Of a stretch of DNA of 64,000 bases, positions 28,001-36,780 are shown piece by piece; position 1 is the first letter of the stretch; each line of letters opens with the position of its first letter. The notes under the pieces are model-generated. The model worked only from the letters and a program-made list of their open reading frames with translations, made no database searches and was not told where the DNA came from. The position numbers were made by a program, and so were the translations under genes. Source of the DNA: Gammaproteobacteria bacterium (GTDB lineage: Bacteria > Pseudomonadota > Gammaproteobacteria > JAABTG01); NCBI GenBank assembly GCA_034522055.1, contig JAXHLS010000002.1, positions 682,001 to 746,000 on the forward strand, given 5' to 3'.

Positions 28001-28818
28001 CGCGCATCGAGTTGAAGGAGCTGCCCCCCTCGGCGGTAAAGGTCTCCGACGACGCCGTAGTGGTAGAGAAGCAGGAGGACACGGGGCCCACGGCTGACTC
28101 CGCGCCGCCACGACTCACCGCCGACGTGAACGTGGTCCTGGGCAACGAGGTACGTTTCAAGGGCTTCGGCCTCACCACCGGCCTCACCGGCAACCTGGAT
28201 GCGAAGGTGGGCGCCGAGGGCTCCCAACTGTATGGGCGCATCGACCTGGTGGATGGCGCCTACAAGGCCTACGGCCAGGATCTTCGGGTGGAACAGGGCC
28301 GTCTGCTGTTCAACGGCCCGGTGGAGAATCCCACCCTGGACCTGCGGGCCGTGCGTACCTCCAACGATGGCCGGGTCAAGGCCTTTCTCGCCATTAACAG
28401 CCCGGTAAGTAATCCGCGCCCCCGCATCTACACCGAGCCCGCCTCGTCAGATGCCGAGGCCCTGGCCTACCTGGTCACCGGGCGGGGGCTGGATCAGGCC
28501 GGCCAGCAGGAGGGCCTGGACATGGCCGCCGCCGCCCTGTCCATGGGCTTGAGCCGCAGCGCCCCGGTACTGCAGGACATCGGCCAGCGGCTGGGCCTGG
28601 ACGAGCTGCGGGTGGAGGGCGGGGCCAACGGCATAGCCGACAGCTCGGTGATCCTGGGCAAATACCTGAACCCCAATCTGTATCTGAGCTACAGCCAGGG
28701 CGTGCTGGACACGGTGGGCGAAGTGATCCTCAAATTGCGTCTCACGGAGCACATCGAAGTGGAGAGCCGCTCCGGCACGGAGCAGGCCCTGGATATCTAC
28801 TACCAGCTCGAGCGCTGA
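25078..28818 (+). CDS. tamB: translocation and assembly module inner-membrane protein TamB
   Basis: 1,246 residues. One N-terminal membrane anchor (WALMAVVVAILLPFVAAAWL) is followed by a long repetitive beta-rich region of the AsmA/bridge type and the C-terminal DUF490 domain (about residues 880-1,246), with AYLVTGRGLDQAG and the end EQALDIYYQLER. It forms a hydrophobic groove spanning the periplasm to TamA. It is cotranscribed with tamA. Confidence 0.95.
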   Translation: MTRRWRWALMAVVVAILLPFVAAAWLVTSETGSHWLLRAAARLAGDHGIEVTFERVEGTLASDLQWHRLGIDAPGLELTVDRLGLAWRPLALLEGRLHITALSATGIRYHLEPGGEPAPPAAPPTLPDIALPLAIQVDELRVEDLHIAGEPSRRLELLTLTARLDPEGLTLRDIEIRGEGATVTGELGLATKAPHTLDGGLTATVPIPEAGLLAARLDIAGPALQPILTLRTTAPVEAGVEARLDLTEAEPRFALTLDAARLGWPLEGTAEMTVEDLKAHLEGSAGDYALDATATLGGPDLPTLRVDSFTARGDTAGLRDLDARLQALEGTLTVSGSAGWSPEPHWDLALAVAGLNPGSMVADWPGALSGTLKSAGIVAATGLQATVTVERLAGQLRDLPLALGGEFGYAGDRATIDTTIAGLDGEVRLAGELRPQADMRWDLTLEADGIDPRGLLPEWPGRLNARIGSTGSLPPAGPTATVAVQRLEGRLRDQPVMARGTLEYAAGRAATDGFVVASGDNRLTLTGEAGERLNLDYAIQAPDLAAVYPGLRGNIQGEGRVGGTPAAPTLQAELTARGVGFEAYAAERLDLAATWTGERADLRLEAAGLAGGGQRIDDLAAIINGTPENHLITVNATGPAGSLELAARGGLDGERWRGELTTLALDAPIPGPWTLAEAVALTLSPEAVDTGPLCLTREDARLCAGGAWRQGGEMDVAGTLAGLPLAWLAVALPPETRLAGDLHGDFGIAGPVAAPAATLSLRSDDGTLTVATGDDEPLVVPFGDVRVDARYGPDGGTAEAGLRLAEDGGLQARIRLGAGERPALKGRIDANLPDLALVSGFVPALAEVDGRLALDVAVGGTLEAPRFDGRLELADGRSDVVAVGLELRDMNIMLEGDGSGPFALAGSLRSGEGTLNLAGSVDPFAAPGPGIDLTITGERVQAADLPDIGVVVSPDLRIRGSGRYHLSGRLTVPRARIELKELPPSAVKVSDDAVVVEKQEDTGPTADSAPPRLTADVNVVLGNEVRFKGFGLTTGLTGNLDAKVGAEGSQLYGRIDLVDGAYKAYGQDLRVEQGRLLFNGPVENPTLDLRAVRTSNDGRVKAFLAINSPVSNPRPRIYTEPASSDAEALAYLVTGRGLDQAGQQEGLDMAAAALSMGLSRSAPVLQDIGQRLGLDELRVEGGANGIADSSVILGKYLNPNLYLSYSQGVLDTVGEVILKLRLTEHIEVESRSGTEQALDIYYQLER

Positions 28819-28921
28819 CCGGGGAGTCCGCGACGGGGATCACTTTTATCGAAACATTTCCTATGGTTAGAGGGTCGCATGTAAAATAATAAACCCTGTT
28901 TACCACTGAACGTCCCAGAGC

Positions 28922-29284
28922 ATGCGTGACTACCGGAACGAACGACCCGCCGACGGTCGCCGCCAGATGCGGCGACGCAGCGACGGGCGGCGCTGGACCG
29001 AGCGACGGGTGGCAGAGCGCCGCCAGGGCGACCGCCGGGCCGACTCGGCGGCCGTCCATCCCATTGATTTCGACGTCCTGCCCCTCGAACGGCGGCGTGC
29101 CGAGCGCCGCACCGCCATCCGGCGCGCGAGCGAACGGCGTAGTGAGGATCGCCGGGCCCTGGACCGCCGCAACGGCAAGGTGCGGGTGCGCAGGGCCATC
29201 CACGCCACCGAGGTGCTGTCCGAGGAGGAGAAGGCATTCCTGCGGGCCCTGGCCACGGAACCACGGCGGAACCCGCCCAATTGA
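28922..29284 (+). CDS. arginine-rich protein, unknown
   Basis: 120 residues, about 35 of them Arg, arranged as repeated RR pairs with acidic neighbours (ERRVAERRQGDRRAD, ERRSEDRRALDRR). A non-repeated middle reads AVHPIDFDVLPLE and the C-terminal AIHATEVLSEEEKAFLRAL looks like a short folded helix. The ER/DR periodicity suggests a single charged alpha helix. No family was recognised. There is no convincing ribosome site, and the opposite strand is also open, so coding status is likely but not proven. Confidence 0.5.
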   Translation: MRDYRNERPADGRRQMRRRSDGRRWTERRVAERRQGDRRADSAAVHPIDFDVLPLERRRAERRTAIRRASERRSEDRRALDRRNGKVRVRRAIHATEVLSEEEKAFLRALATEPRRNPPN

Positions 29285-29432
29285 GCCTCGTGCGACCATG
29301 GCCGGCGTCGCCGTGCGGTTATTACTTGTCCGGGGACATGTCAAAACCGTGGCCGGCGGCCTAGACTGCTAATGGGAGAATGACCCTGTACGGTGCCCAG
29401 GCACCACGCCAGATAAAGATTAGGAGACCCCA

Positions 29433-29666
29433 ATGAGCGACAACATGGTGGATGTAACCGTTCATATCGATGAGAACGTGAGCGCGGAGGTGCGCGCGGC
29501 CCTGACAGACAAGCTTCTCGGCCTCAGCGGCGTCATGGCCGCGGTCAGCCACGACGAGAAGCCCCACCTGATGGTGGTGGAGTACGACCCGGAGCGGATC
29601 AAGAGCAGCGAGATCCTCGGCACCGTGAAGAACAGCGGGGTCCATGCCGAACTCATCGGCCTGTAG
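29433..29666 (+). CDS. HMA-like small ferredoxin-fold protein without CxxC
   Basis: 77 residues after a good TAGGAG site. The pattern VDVTVHIDENVSAEVRAALTDKLLGLSGV, shown here by its start VDVTVHIDE, then MVVEYDPERIKSSEILGTV follows the beta-alpha-beta-beta-alpha-beta order of heavy-metal-associated domains. The metal-binding CxxC is absent (SHDEKPH is in the loop), so metal transfer is unlikely in the usual way. Similar CxxC-less domains are regulatory or adaptors. Single gene. Confidence 0.6.
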   Translation: MSDNMVDVTVHIDENVSAEVRAALTDKLLGLSGVMAAVSHDEKPHLMVVEYDPERIKSSEILGTVKNSGVHAELIGL

Positions 29667-29699
29667 CCCATAAACCCACCGTGCCCAACGGGCACACCT

Positions 29700-29812
29700 T
29701 GTCCCCTCTCCCGCGCAGCGGGGGAGGATGGGCGGGGGAAAGGCGTCGGGCCAATCACCTGTTCGAGATAGAACCCTGCCCTCCCCCACTCAGCGGGGGG
29801 AGGGCTCCCGGC
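29700..29812. terminator. two G/C-rich hairpins between convergent genes
   Basis: Palindromes around CCTCTCCCGCGCAGCGGGGG (29,704-29,727) and CCCTCCCCCACTCAGCGGGG (29,780-29,805) lie between the HMA-like gene and spoVR. Either can fold on both strands. Neither has a T-tract, so termination is plausible but unproven; they also resemble REP-type repeats. Confidence 0.4.
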
Positions 29813-29833
29813 TATGGATAGCCGGCGCCCCCG

Positions 29834-31204
29834 TCAACGGCTCTCGATGATGCGCTCCGCGCCGTCGCCGTCCACGGTGCGCAGCACCACCGGCCGCCGC
29901 CATACCCGCTGGATGTACTCCAACACCTTGGCAGAGCGCTCCAGGTCCAGCCCCCGGCCGTCCGTGCGATGGTCGTGCTCCAGGATCAGGGATCCGTCGT
30001 TGCCCAGCTCCGCCACCGCGATACGGGGCGCCCCGAAGTTGAACCTGGGGGCCAGGATCTCCTCCACCAGGTCGTCCAGATCGGCGGCCGTGACCGCGAT
30101 CTCGCCGTTGCGGCGGGCCTGGTAGCGGAACAGGCGCAACTCGCGGGCGAGGGCCTCGTCCAGATGGTTGCGTAGGAAGCCGAAGTCGTCCTCGCAGGAC
30201 ATCACCCGGCGCGCCGCCTCCAGGCCCTGCTCCTCCACCAGGCGCTCCCACAGTACGAAGCCCACGTGATAGGGGTTGATGGCCAGGGCCGTCTGGTCGT
30301 CACCGGCGTAGGGGCGCACCACGTCGGAATGGGTCTTGATGGCCTCCAGATACAGATGCTGGGGCAGGAAGTCCGCCTCCCGCAACAGGCGAGCGTGCCA
30401 GTAGGAGGCCCAGCCCTCGTTCATGATCTGGCAGGAGAAGAGGGGATGGAAGTAGAACGACTCCTCCCGCACCATGAGGAAGATGTCCCGCTCCCAGTCC
30501 TCCATCTGCCCGCCGTAGTTGGCGATGAACCACAGCAGGTCCAGTTCCGGGTGGGGCGGCACGGGCGCCCGCCGGTGCTGGCGCGCCGGCGCCGGCGCGG
30601 CCTCGCCCGGCAGGGTCGCGAAGCGGCTGTGGAAGCCGTCGCCAGACCCCTTCGGGGCGTCCTCCACATACTCCGGATAGGGCGGCCGGCGCAGGGGATG
30701 ATTGACATCGATATGGGGCTCGAGAGCCAGGGCCGCATCCAACACCGCCTCCACCGCGGTCACGCCGTGGGCCTCGATGAAGCCCGCGATCTGCTTGGCG
30801 CGCTGGGCCGCCAGGTCCACGATGTCATAGCCCACCTGGCGCTGGCTGGCGGCGAACAGGGCATTGTTCCTGGCGAAGTCGGCGTGGCCGAGGACGTGGG
30901 CCACCACCAGGGTGTTCTCCTCCACGCTGTTGTTCTCGGACAGATAGGCACGCCCGGGGTTGCCGGGAAACACCACCTCGAACAGGCGCGAATGGCCCAT
31001 GCGGTGCTGCACGTACTGGTGGATATAGCGCACCCCGAAGGACCAGTGGGGCATGCGCACCGGCAGGCCGTAGACGGCCACCTCGGTCATGAAGCTGGCG
31101 GGTACCAGCTCGAAATCGACGGGATAGTAATCGAGGCCCTGATCCCGGGCCAGGGCCTCCAGCTGCGTCGTATAGCGCTCGAGCTGGTCGTGCATGGCCT
31201 TCAT
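29834..31204 (-). CDS. spoVR: SpoVR family protein
   Basis: 456 residues, full length. FVLVPASFMTEVAVYGLPVR-like PASFMTEVAVYGLPVRMPHW, SENNSVEENTLVVAHVLGHADFARNN (shown by NSVEENTLVVAHVLGHADF) and CQIMNEGWASYWHARLL are the family signatures. The name comes from Bacillus spore cortex formation; in proteobacteria (YcgB) the role is unknown but linked to stress. It is coupled to the upstream yeaH-like gene by ATGA (31,201-31,204). Confidence 0.93.
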   Translation of the reverse strand: MKAMHDQLERYTTQLEALARDQGLDYYPVDFELVPASFMTEVAVYGLPVRMPHWSFGVRYIHQYVQHRMGHSRLFEVVFPGNPGRAYLSENNSVEENTLVVAHVLGHADFARNNALFAASQRQVGYDIVDLAAQRAKQIAGFIEAHGVTAVEAVLDAALALEPHIDVNHPLRRPPYPEYVEDAPKGSGDGFHSRFATLPGEAAPAPARQHRRAPVPPHPELDLLWFIANYGGQMEDWERDIFLMVREESFYFHPLFSCQIMNEGWASYWHARLLREADFLPQHLYLEAIKTHSDVVRPYAGDDQTALAINPYHVGFVLWERLVEEQGLEAARRVMSCEDDFGFLRNHLDEALARELRLFRYQARRNGEIAVTAADLDDLVEEILAPRFNFGAPRIAVAELGNDGSLILEHDHRTDGRGLDLERSAKVLEYIQRVWRRPVVLRTVDGDGAERIIESR

Positions 31205-32361
31205 GCCGCCTGCTGCTGCCGGAAGAAGGCGCGGATGGCCTTCCACACGTCCCCTTCGTCCCGCAGCGGGTAGCCCACCGCGGCCAGCCCCTCGGCCGCG
31301 AGCTGCTGGAACTGGCTGCCGGTCTCGGTCTCCAGGGGCAGATTGATGCCGCGCCCCGTCTCCACGTAGCCGATGAAGTTGGCTACGTCCACCAGCCGGT
31401 AGAGGGCCTCCATGCTGGCCACCTCGTCGGTGCGGGCGTTCTCGCCGTCCGAGGCGTAGAAAAGATAGAGGTTGTAACGGTCCGGATTGAAACGCTCGGC
31501 GATCACCGCCTCCGCCAGGCCGAAGGCGCTGGAGGCCACGGTGCCCCCCTGGCCCGCCACCTGGAAGAACTCCTCTTCGCTGAATTCCCAGGCCTCGGTG
31601 GTGTGGGCGATGAACACGGTGTCGATGTTGCGGTACTGGCGGCGCAGGCCCTGGAGGGCCCAGAAGAAAAAAGTCTTGGCCAGCCGGCGGTCGGCATCGG
31701 AGACGCTGGAGGAGACGTCCATCATCATGATGAGGGCGGCATCCGTGGACGGCCGCGGCTTCTTGACCAGCTGCCGGTAGCGCAGGTCGTCGTCCGTGAA
31801 CATGGGCCCCTCGGTGACCACGCTGCGACGCTTGATGGCCTCCTTGAGGCTGCGCCGCCGATCGAGCCGCGCCCGCGCCCCGCGCCGGTCCCAGCCGCTG
31901 CGGATGTAGTCGTCCTCCTCCACCTTGCCGTCCTTGGGCTTGAGGTTGGGAAGCTGCAACTCCTCCCACAGCCAGTCCACGATGTCGTCCACCTTGAGCT
32001 CGATGACCATCTCGATGCCGCCACCGCCCTCGCCACTGCCCTTGCGGCCGCCCCGGCCCTGGGTCGGCTCGCCGGGGCGCAGGATGTCGCCGGGCTCGCC
32101 CTCGCCCTGCCCCACGCCGCTGCGCGTATCGGAGTCGTCGAGGGTGAAACGGTAGTGCTCCAGCAGGCGCACCGGTACCTGCACGGTGCGCCCACCGCTG
32201 CCGGTGAGGATACCGGCCTCGGAGATGAGGTCCGGCAGGCCGCCGCGCACCGCCTCGCGCACCTTCTCGTTGTGGCGCAGCCAGTCGCGGGCGGCGCGGG
32301 AGAACAGGTCGTACCAGCCCTGTCCGCCGCCTTCGTCCTGCCTGCCGCCGTGGATCAACAT
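31201..32361 (-). CDS. yeaH: YeaH/YhbH family (DUF444) protein
   Basis: 386 residues. MLIHGGRQDEGGGQGWYDLF leads a DUF444 protein with a VWA-like core (LIMMMDVSSSVSDADRRLAK holds the MIDAS-type DxSxS). A Gly-rich low-complexity linker lies near residues 85-115. In E. coli yeaG-yeaH form one RpoS-dependent operon. It is 13 bases after prkA and overlaps spoVR, making a three-gene unit. Confidence 0.92.
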   Translation of the reverse strand: MLIHGGRQDEGGGQGWYDLFSRAARDWLRHNEKVREAVRGGLPDLISEAGILTGSGGRTVQVPVRLLEHYRFTLDDSDTRSGVGQGEGEPGDILRPGEPTQGRGGRKGSGEGGGGIEMVIELKVDDIVDWLWEELQLPNLKPKDGKVEEDDYIRSGWDRRGARARLDRRRSLKEAIKRRSVVTEGPMFTDDDLRYRQLVKKPRPSTDAALIMMMDVSSSVSDADRRLAKTFFFWALQGLRRQYRNIDTVFIAHTTEAWEFSEEEFFQVAGQGGTVASSAFGLAEAVIAERFNPDRYNLYLFYASDGENARTDEVASMEALYRLVDVANFIGYVETGRGINLPLETETGSQFQQLAAEGLAAVGYPLRDEGDVWKAIRAFFRQQQAA

Positions 32362-32374
32362 GGTGTCTTTGACC

Positions 32375-34324
32375 TCATTCCTGGGACAACAGGGTGGTGA
32401 CGTAGTTGAGGGCCTCCTTGGCGCTGTGCTCGTCGTAGCCGTACTCGTTCACCAGGCGCTCCTGCACCACCGAGATCTTGTGGGCCGTGTCGTCGTCCGG
32501 CCGCGCCGAGGAGGCCACCAGCCGCAGCACATCGCGGCGCTCCTCGAACAGGTACTGCTCGATGGCGCGATGCAGGCGGGCGTGGCTGTCGAGGGTGAAC
32601 TTCTCGCCCTTCTTGAAGGCGATCATGGCCTTGCGCACCACCTCCTGGCGGAAGGAGCCCTTGCCCGAGTCGGAGATGCGGATCTTCTCCTCCACCGAGC
32701 GCAGAAAGCGCTCGTCCGGCGGCCGGGTATCGCCGGTGATGGGATCCGTGACCTCCCGCTGGTCGAGGGCCGCCTCCACCTCGTCCAGGTACTTGTCCAG
32801 CAGCTCCTGGGCCTCGCTCTCGAAGGAGGCGAACAGGGCCTTGTGGACATCCTCCTTGACCCAGCGGTTGTAGAAGTCCTTGCGGGCGGTCACCAGGAAA
32901 TCCACCCACTGGGCCTTCTGCTTGGGGTCCATGCGGGCGTCGGACTCGATGGAAGCCTTGATGGCCAGCAACACCTCCATGCTGGTGAGGCTGGCCACCT
33001 CGCTGCGGGTGATGGCGCTGGACAGGGCGTTGAGTACGAAACGCGGACTGACCCCCGTGAGGCCCTCCTCGCTGGACTCCGCCTTGATGCGGTCCACCTC
33101 GCCCCCGGGTATCCCCTCCACGTCCTCGCCGGCGTACAGGCGCAGCTTCTTGGTGAGGTCGAGATCGGCCCGCTCCGGCTTCTGCAGGCGGGTGAGGATG
33201 GCGAACACGGCCGCCGTGCGCAGGGCGTGGGGGTCCAGGTGCACGTCGCGAAACGCCGCCGCCTTGGAGATAAGCTTGTGGTAGATGCGCGCCTCCTCGA
33301 CGTAGGACAGGGCGTAAGGCACCTGGATGATGACCATGCGGTCCAGCAGGGCCTCGTTTTCCTTCTCCTGCAGGAACTTGCGGAACTCCGCGAGGTTGGT
33401 GTGGGCGACGATGGTCTCGTCCAGATGGATGAGGGGGAAACGCGCCACCTTGACGTTCTTCTCCTGGGTCAGGGTGAGCAGCAGGTAGAGAAACTCCCGC
33501 TTCACCTTGAGGATCTCGATCATCTCCAGCATGCCGCGGCTGGCGGCGTAGACGGCGCCAGACCAGGACCACGCCCGCGGATCCCCCTCGTCGCCGTACT
33601 CCGCCACCTTGGACAGGTCCACCGAGCCTACCAGATCGGCGATATCCGCCGTGGTGGGGTCATGGGGGGCATAAGTACCCACCCCCATGCGATCGGCCTC
33701 GGAGATGAAGATACGCTCCACCGGGAATCGCATGAAATCGCCGTCGAACTCCTGCTCCAGGCGCGCCTTGCTGTGGGGCGACAACTCGCCCTTGATGTCC
33801 ACACCATAGGCCTCGCGGAACTCTGGCCGCAGGCTGTGGGGCACCAGCAGCAGGGGGGACTCGTGAATGGGCGAGCCCTGGAGGCCGTACAGCGCCCCCT
33901 CGTCGGTGTGGCTGTATTCCTCGAGGCCGCGTTTCAAGAGGATCACCAGGCTGGACTTGCCGCCGGAGGGCGGCCCCAGCAGCAGCAGCAAGCGCCTGCC
34001 CACCTCGGACCCCGCACTGGCGGCCTTGAAATACTCCACCACCCGCTCGAGGGCGGCGTCGATGCCATAGAGTTCCCGGGAGAACAGGGCGTAGGGCGTG
34101 GCCTCCTCGCCCTCCTGCTCCTCGCGGCCGGCATACCAGCGCAGCATGTCCCACACGTACTCGTGGCTAGTACGGGACACTTGGTCGGCGTGGTCCGCCA
34201 GGACGTCCTCCAGGAACTGTTGGAACGTCCCCTCCCAGCGCTTCGCCCGGTGTTGCTGGGTGAAACTCGTGAGGGACTCGACGAAATGAGCCCGCGTGTT
34301 CGTGTCCTGCGTCATGCTGGCCAT
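32375..34324 (-). CDS. prkA: PrkA-type serine protein kinase (YeaG)
   Basis: 649 residues. The AAA-like domain has Walker A GPPSGGKSSLVILLKRGLEE (residues ~120) and the C-terminal PrkA kinase-like domain ends GYDEHSAKEALNYVTTLL. E. coli YeaG acts in adaptation to prolonged nitrogen starvation; the Bacillus homologue is better described as an AAA+ protease in sporulation. It is the first gene of the prkA-yeaH-spoVR operon. A minus-strand -10-like TACTAT lies upstream at about 34,400. The start could be the second Met (MTQDTNT). Confidence 0.94.
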   Translation of the reverse strand: MASMTQDTNTRAHFVESLTSFTQQHRAKRWEGTFQQFLEDVLADHADQVSRTSHEYVWDMLRWYAGREEQEGEEATPYALFSRELYGIDAALERVVEYFKAASAGSEVGRRLLLLLGPPSGGKSSLVILLKRGLEEYSHTDEGALYGLQGSPIHESPLLLVPHSLRPEFREAYGVDIKGELSPHSKARLEQEFDGDFMRFPVERIFISEADRMGVGTYAPHDPTTADIADLVGSVDLSKVAEYGDEGDPRAWSWSGAVYAASRGMLEMIEILKVKREFLYLLLTLTQEKNVKVARFPLIHLDETIVAHTNLAEFRKFLQEKENEALLDRMVIIQVPYALSYVEEARIYHKLISKAAAFRDVHLDPHALRTAAVFAILTRLQKPERADLDLTKKLRLYAGEDVEGIPGGEVDRIKAESSEEGLTGVSPRFVLNALSSAITRSEVASLTSMEVLLAIKASIESDARMDPKQKAQWVDFLVTARKDFYNRWVKEDVHKALFASFESEAQELLDKYLDEVEAALDQREVTDPITGDTRPPDERFLRSVEEKIRISDSGKGSFRQEVVRKAMIAFKKGEKFTLDSHARLHRAIEQYLFEERRDVLRLVASSARPDDDTAHKISVVQERLVNEYGYDEHSAKEALNYVTTLLSQE

Positions 34325-34569
34325 GGCACCTCCGGCGACTTGAACGATTCCCCCGACACGTGTGTTGGACAGGGGTCCTTCTCTGCCTTACGACACAAGA
34401 TAGTAGTTAGTTTAGTCTGCCCTGAAGGGACAAATGTTCCATGGCGGTAGAAACGGATGTGCCAACCAGTGCCCACAGTGAGGAACAGGGAGGACGATGT
34501 GGGTGGTGTATCGGGGGGGAGGAATGGCGATGAATAGGGGCGGCGCAGGACCCGCCACGCCCGCAGGAC

Positions 34570-35028
34570 TCAGGCCTGGCCGGCCCCTCCCCGTCCACAG
34601 CGAAAGGAGACCAGGGCGAGGCCGCGGGAAAGCAGCCAGTCCGCCAGCTTGCCGATGACCAGGAACAGCAGGATGGCCAGGAACCAGCCAAGGAAGTAGG
34701 CGGGTCGGAAGGCCAAGGTGGCAGGCGGTGACGGCCCGTCCGCACCGAGTTGGGAAGGCCCGGCGTTGCGGGAAATATCCATGGTGGGCAGGCCGGCGGC
34801 CCGCTCGATGGTGACCACCATGGCCTCGATGCGGCCGGGGTCACGATAGAGCCCCACGGCCTCGAACAGCACCGTCACCAGGGCCCACAGGCCGCACACC
34901 AATAACAGCAAACCCAGGATGCGCACCGTCACCGTCAAGGCCAGGGACGTCCTGGAACAGACCAACTCGCCGGGTTCCCGCGGCTCCGACTCCTGCACTG
35001 ACGACTCTCCGTTTGAGATGAGCCCCAT
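34570..35028 (-). CDS. two-helix membrane protein, unknown
   Basis: 152 residues starting MGLISNGESSVQESEPREPG. Two strong hydrophobic helices (VRILGLLLLVCGLWALVTVL and AYFLGWFLAILLFLVIGKLA) are joined by ~60 residues that should face the periplasm if the N-terminus is inside. No family was recognised. The upstream frame extension is GC-rich noise. It lies on the same strand as prkA but ~245 bases away from it. Confidence 0.55.
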   Translation of the reverse strand: MGLISNGESSVQESEPREPGELVCSRTSLALTVTVRILGLLLLVCGLWALVTVLFEAVGLYRDPGRIEAMVVTIERAAGLPTMDISRNAGPSQLGADGPSPPATLAFRPAYFLGWFLAILLFLVIGKLADWLLSRGLALVSFRCGRGGAGQA

Positions 35029-35204
35029 GACCGGGCCCCAGGGGCGGGCGGTCGACTGGCGAGCCGATACCGTGGGCTCGGCCTGAGCATATAAGCCATG
35101 GCGGTGGCGATCCACTCCCGAGCGCTGCGGCTTTTGCCTCCCGCCGGCCCGTGCCAGCGGCCCCTTGCGGGCCCGCCCCCGGAACGCGCAGCTTGCCCGA
35201 CGCC

Positions 35205-35417
35205 TCAGTGAAATGCCGGAACGTGGGTGAGCAGGAAGCGGTGCAGCTTCCGGCACGTCACGTCGAACTCCTTTTGCGCGGATTCGCTGGTCTGCGGCCA
35301 CACCAGCGGTCCGCCTTCGCCATCGACGAAAGCCGCCAGCAGTGCCGCCACCGTTTGCTTCTTCAACTCGGGATCTTCGTCCCTTCGCCGGATCAGCTCG
35401 CCGCCCAGCAAGGTCAA
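35205..35417 (-). CDS. hypothetical 70-residue protein
   Basis: A possible TTG-started frame reads GGELIRRRDEDPELKKQTVA, LLAAFVDGEGGPLVWPQ and RKLHRFLLTHVPAFH. The composition looks protein-like, unlike the shadow frames around it, but no family was recognised and no clear ribosome site is seen. It lies 17 bases downstream of the SRAP remnant, so it could be a passenger of the same lost operon. Confidence 0.3.
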   Translation of the reverse strand: MTLLGGELIRRRDEDPELKKQTVAALLAAFVDGEGGPLVWPQTSESAQKEFDVTCRKLHRFLLTHVPAFH

Positions 35418-35433
35418 GCCTCGGGGACGACCC

Positions 35434-35697
35434 TCACGGCCCCCCCGCCTCGCCGGCTGCCCCGGCCGGCTCCATCTGCTCAGGCACGTCGCCGAGGTTG
35501 CGGGCCACGGGGTAGGCCTCGAGCCACGCGTCGGGGCACGGCCCGACGAGTTCCCGGACCTCTTCCACCTCACCGAACAGCCAAGTTTCCCCAGCCTTGG
35601 TGATGCGGACATCGAAGCTTTGTCGCCACCAGGACGGGACATGGGAGACGTAGGCCTCCATGGCCCTGCGGTCAGGGGTGATGTAGCGGGTGCACAT
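35434..35697 (-). pseudogene. SRAP (HMCES/YedK-type) gene with central deletion
   Basis: 87 residues. The N-terminus MCTRYITPDRRAMEAYVSHV and C-terminus WLFGEVEEVRELVGPCPDAW align with the intact SRAP protein at 55,049-55,738 of this window. About 145 central residues (34-178 of the intact protein) are missing, including the conserved YEW and the active-site His. The catalytic Cys2 remains, but the DNA-crosslinking pocket cannot form. The frame is still open, so the deletion was in frame. Confidence 0.8.
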
Positions 35698-35964
35698 GGT
35701 TTATGACGACCTCCAAAAGGGGACGGAGTCCAAAAGGGGACGGAGGGATTAAAGATTAATCCCTCCGTCCCCTTTTTACGCAAGATCTCTGTGACCCAAG
35801 ATCTCTGACCCCAGATCTCTGCTGTGAGGATTTCCCCGCCAGACGGCGTGCGGGTCGTTCGCAGCCGAACAATTGCGCGCTAGACTCCGGCCTCATCGGG
35901 TAACCATCGACCAACTGATGGGCCGATTCGGGTCAATCTTCCTTTCCCTTCCTCCAGACAACAG

Positions 35965-36780
35965 GTGCGATTCAAGGTGAACAGCTCTGCGATTCAGGCG
36001 TCCTTCGAGCGGGTGCGCAGTAACAAGGCCTTCGAGCTTTTCGTCGTCTCGGTGATCATTGCCTCGGCGCTGCTGGTCGGCGTAAAGACCTATGAACTCC
36101 CACCGACCAGTCAGTTGTTGCTCGGCTGGCTGGATGTACTGGTCACGGTCATCTTTCTCGCCGAGATCGGCATCCGTTTCATTGCCGAGCCCAACAAGCG
36201 CAGGTTCTTTTACAACGCCTGGAACCTGTTCGACACGCTGGTCGTGCTGGTCAGCCTGATCCCGATCGAAAACAGCGATATGGCTCTGGTCGCGCGCCTG
36301 GTGCGGGTATTCCGGGTATTGAGGATGGTATCCATCGTGCCGGAACTGCGCATGCTGCTCACCTCGCTGCTGAAAGCACTGCCCCAGCTGGGCTACGTGA
36401 TCCTGCTGATGTTCATCATCTTCTACATCTATGGCGCGATCGGCGCCACGCTGTTCGAGTCGATCAATCCGACCCTCTGGGGTGACATCGCGATCTCGAT
36501 GCTCACGCTGTTTCGCGTGATGACCTTCGAGGACTGGACCGACGTGATGTACGAGACCATGACGGTACACCCCTGGAGCTGGTTCTACTATCTGAGCTTC
36601 ATCTTCTTCACCGCGTTCGCGTTCCTCAACATGGTCATCGGCATCGTCGTCAACGTGATGAACGCGGAGAACGAAAAGCTGCTCAAGATGAAGGCGGAGG
36701 AACAGCACGAACCCACCCTTCGGGACATCCAGGCGCAACTCGAACGACTGCAACAACAGCTGGAGCGGAACGACCGCTGA
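35965..36780 (+). CDS. single-domain voltage-gated cation channel (BacNav/CavAb-like)
   Basis: 271 residues, six membrane segments. S4 carries four Arg at every third position (R111, R114, R117, R120 in RLVRVFRVLRMV), the voltage sensor. The pore loop reads TLFRVMTFEDWTD (filter residues 187-193) between S5 (YVILLMFIIFYIYGAIGATL) and S6 (FFTAFAFLNMVIGIVVNVMN). A C-terminal coiled coil (EEQHEPTLRDIQAQLERLQ) should hold the tetramer together. The filter differs from the usual TLESW. The frame starts with GTG; a second GTG 12 bases later is equally possible. Single gene. Confidence 0.9.
   Translation: MRFKVNSSAIQASFERVRSNKAFELFVVSVIIASALLVGVKTYELPPTSQLLLGWLDVLVTVIFLAEIGIRFIAEPNKRRFFYNAWNLFDTLVVLVSLIPIENSDMALVARLVRVFRVLRMVSIVPELRMLLTSLLKALPQLGYVILLMFIIFYIYGAIGATLFESINPTLWGDIAISMLTLFRVMTFEDWTDVMYETMTVHPWSWFYYLSFIFFTAFAFLNMVIGIVVNVMNAENEKLLKMKAEEQHEPTLRDIQAQLERLQQQLERNDR

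Noticed and set aside
35775-35812. Short direct repeats of AAGATCTCTG as a CRISPR or iteron array
   Set aside because: Only three imperfect units with irregular 3-6 base spacing; no spacers of constant size and no cas or rep gene nearby.
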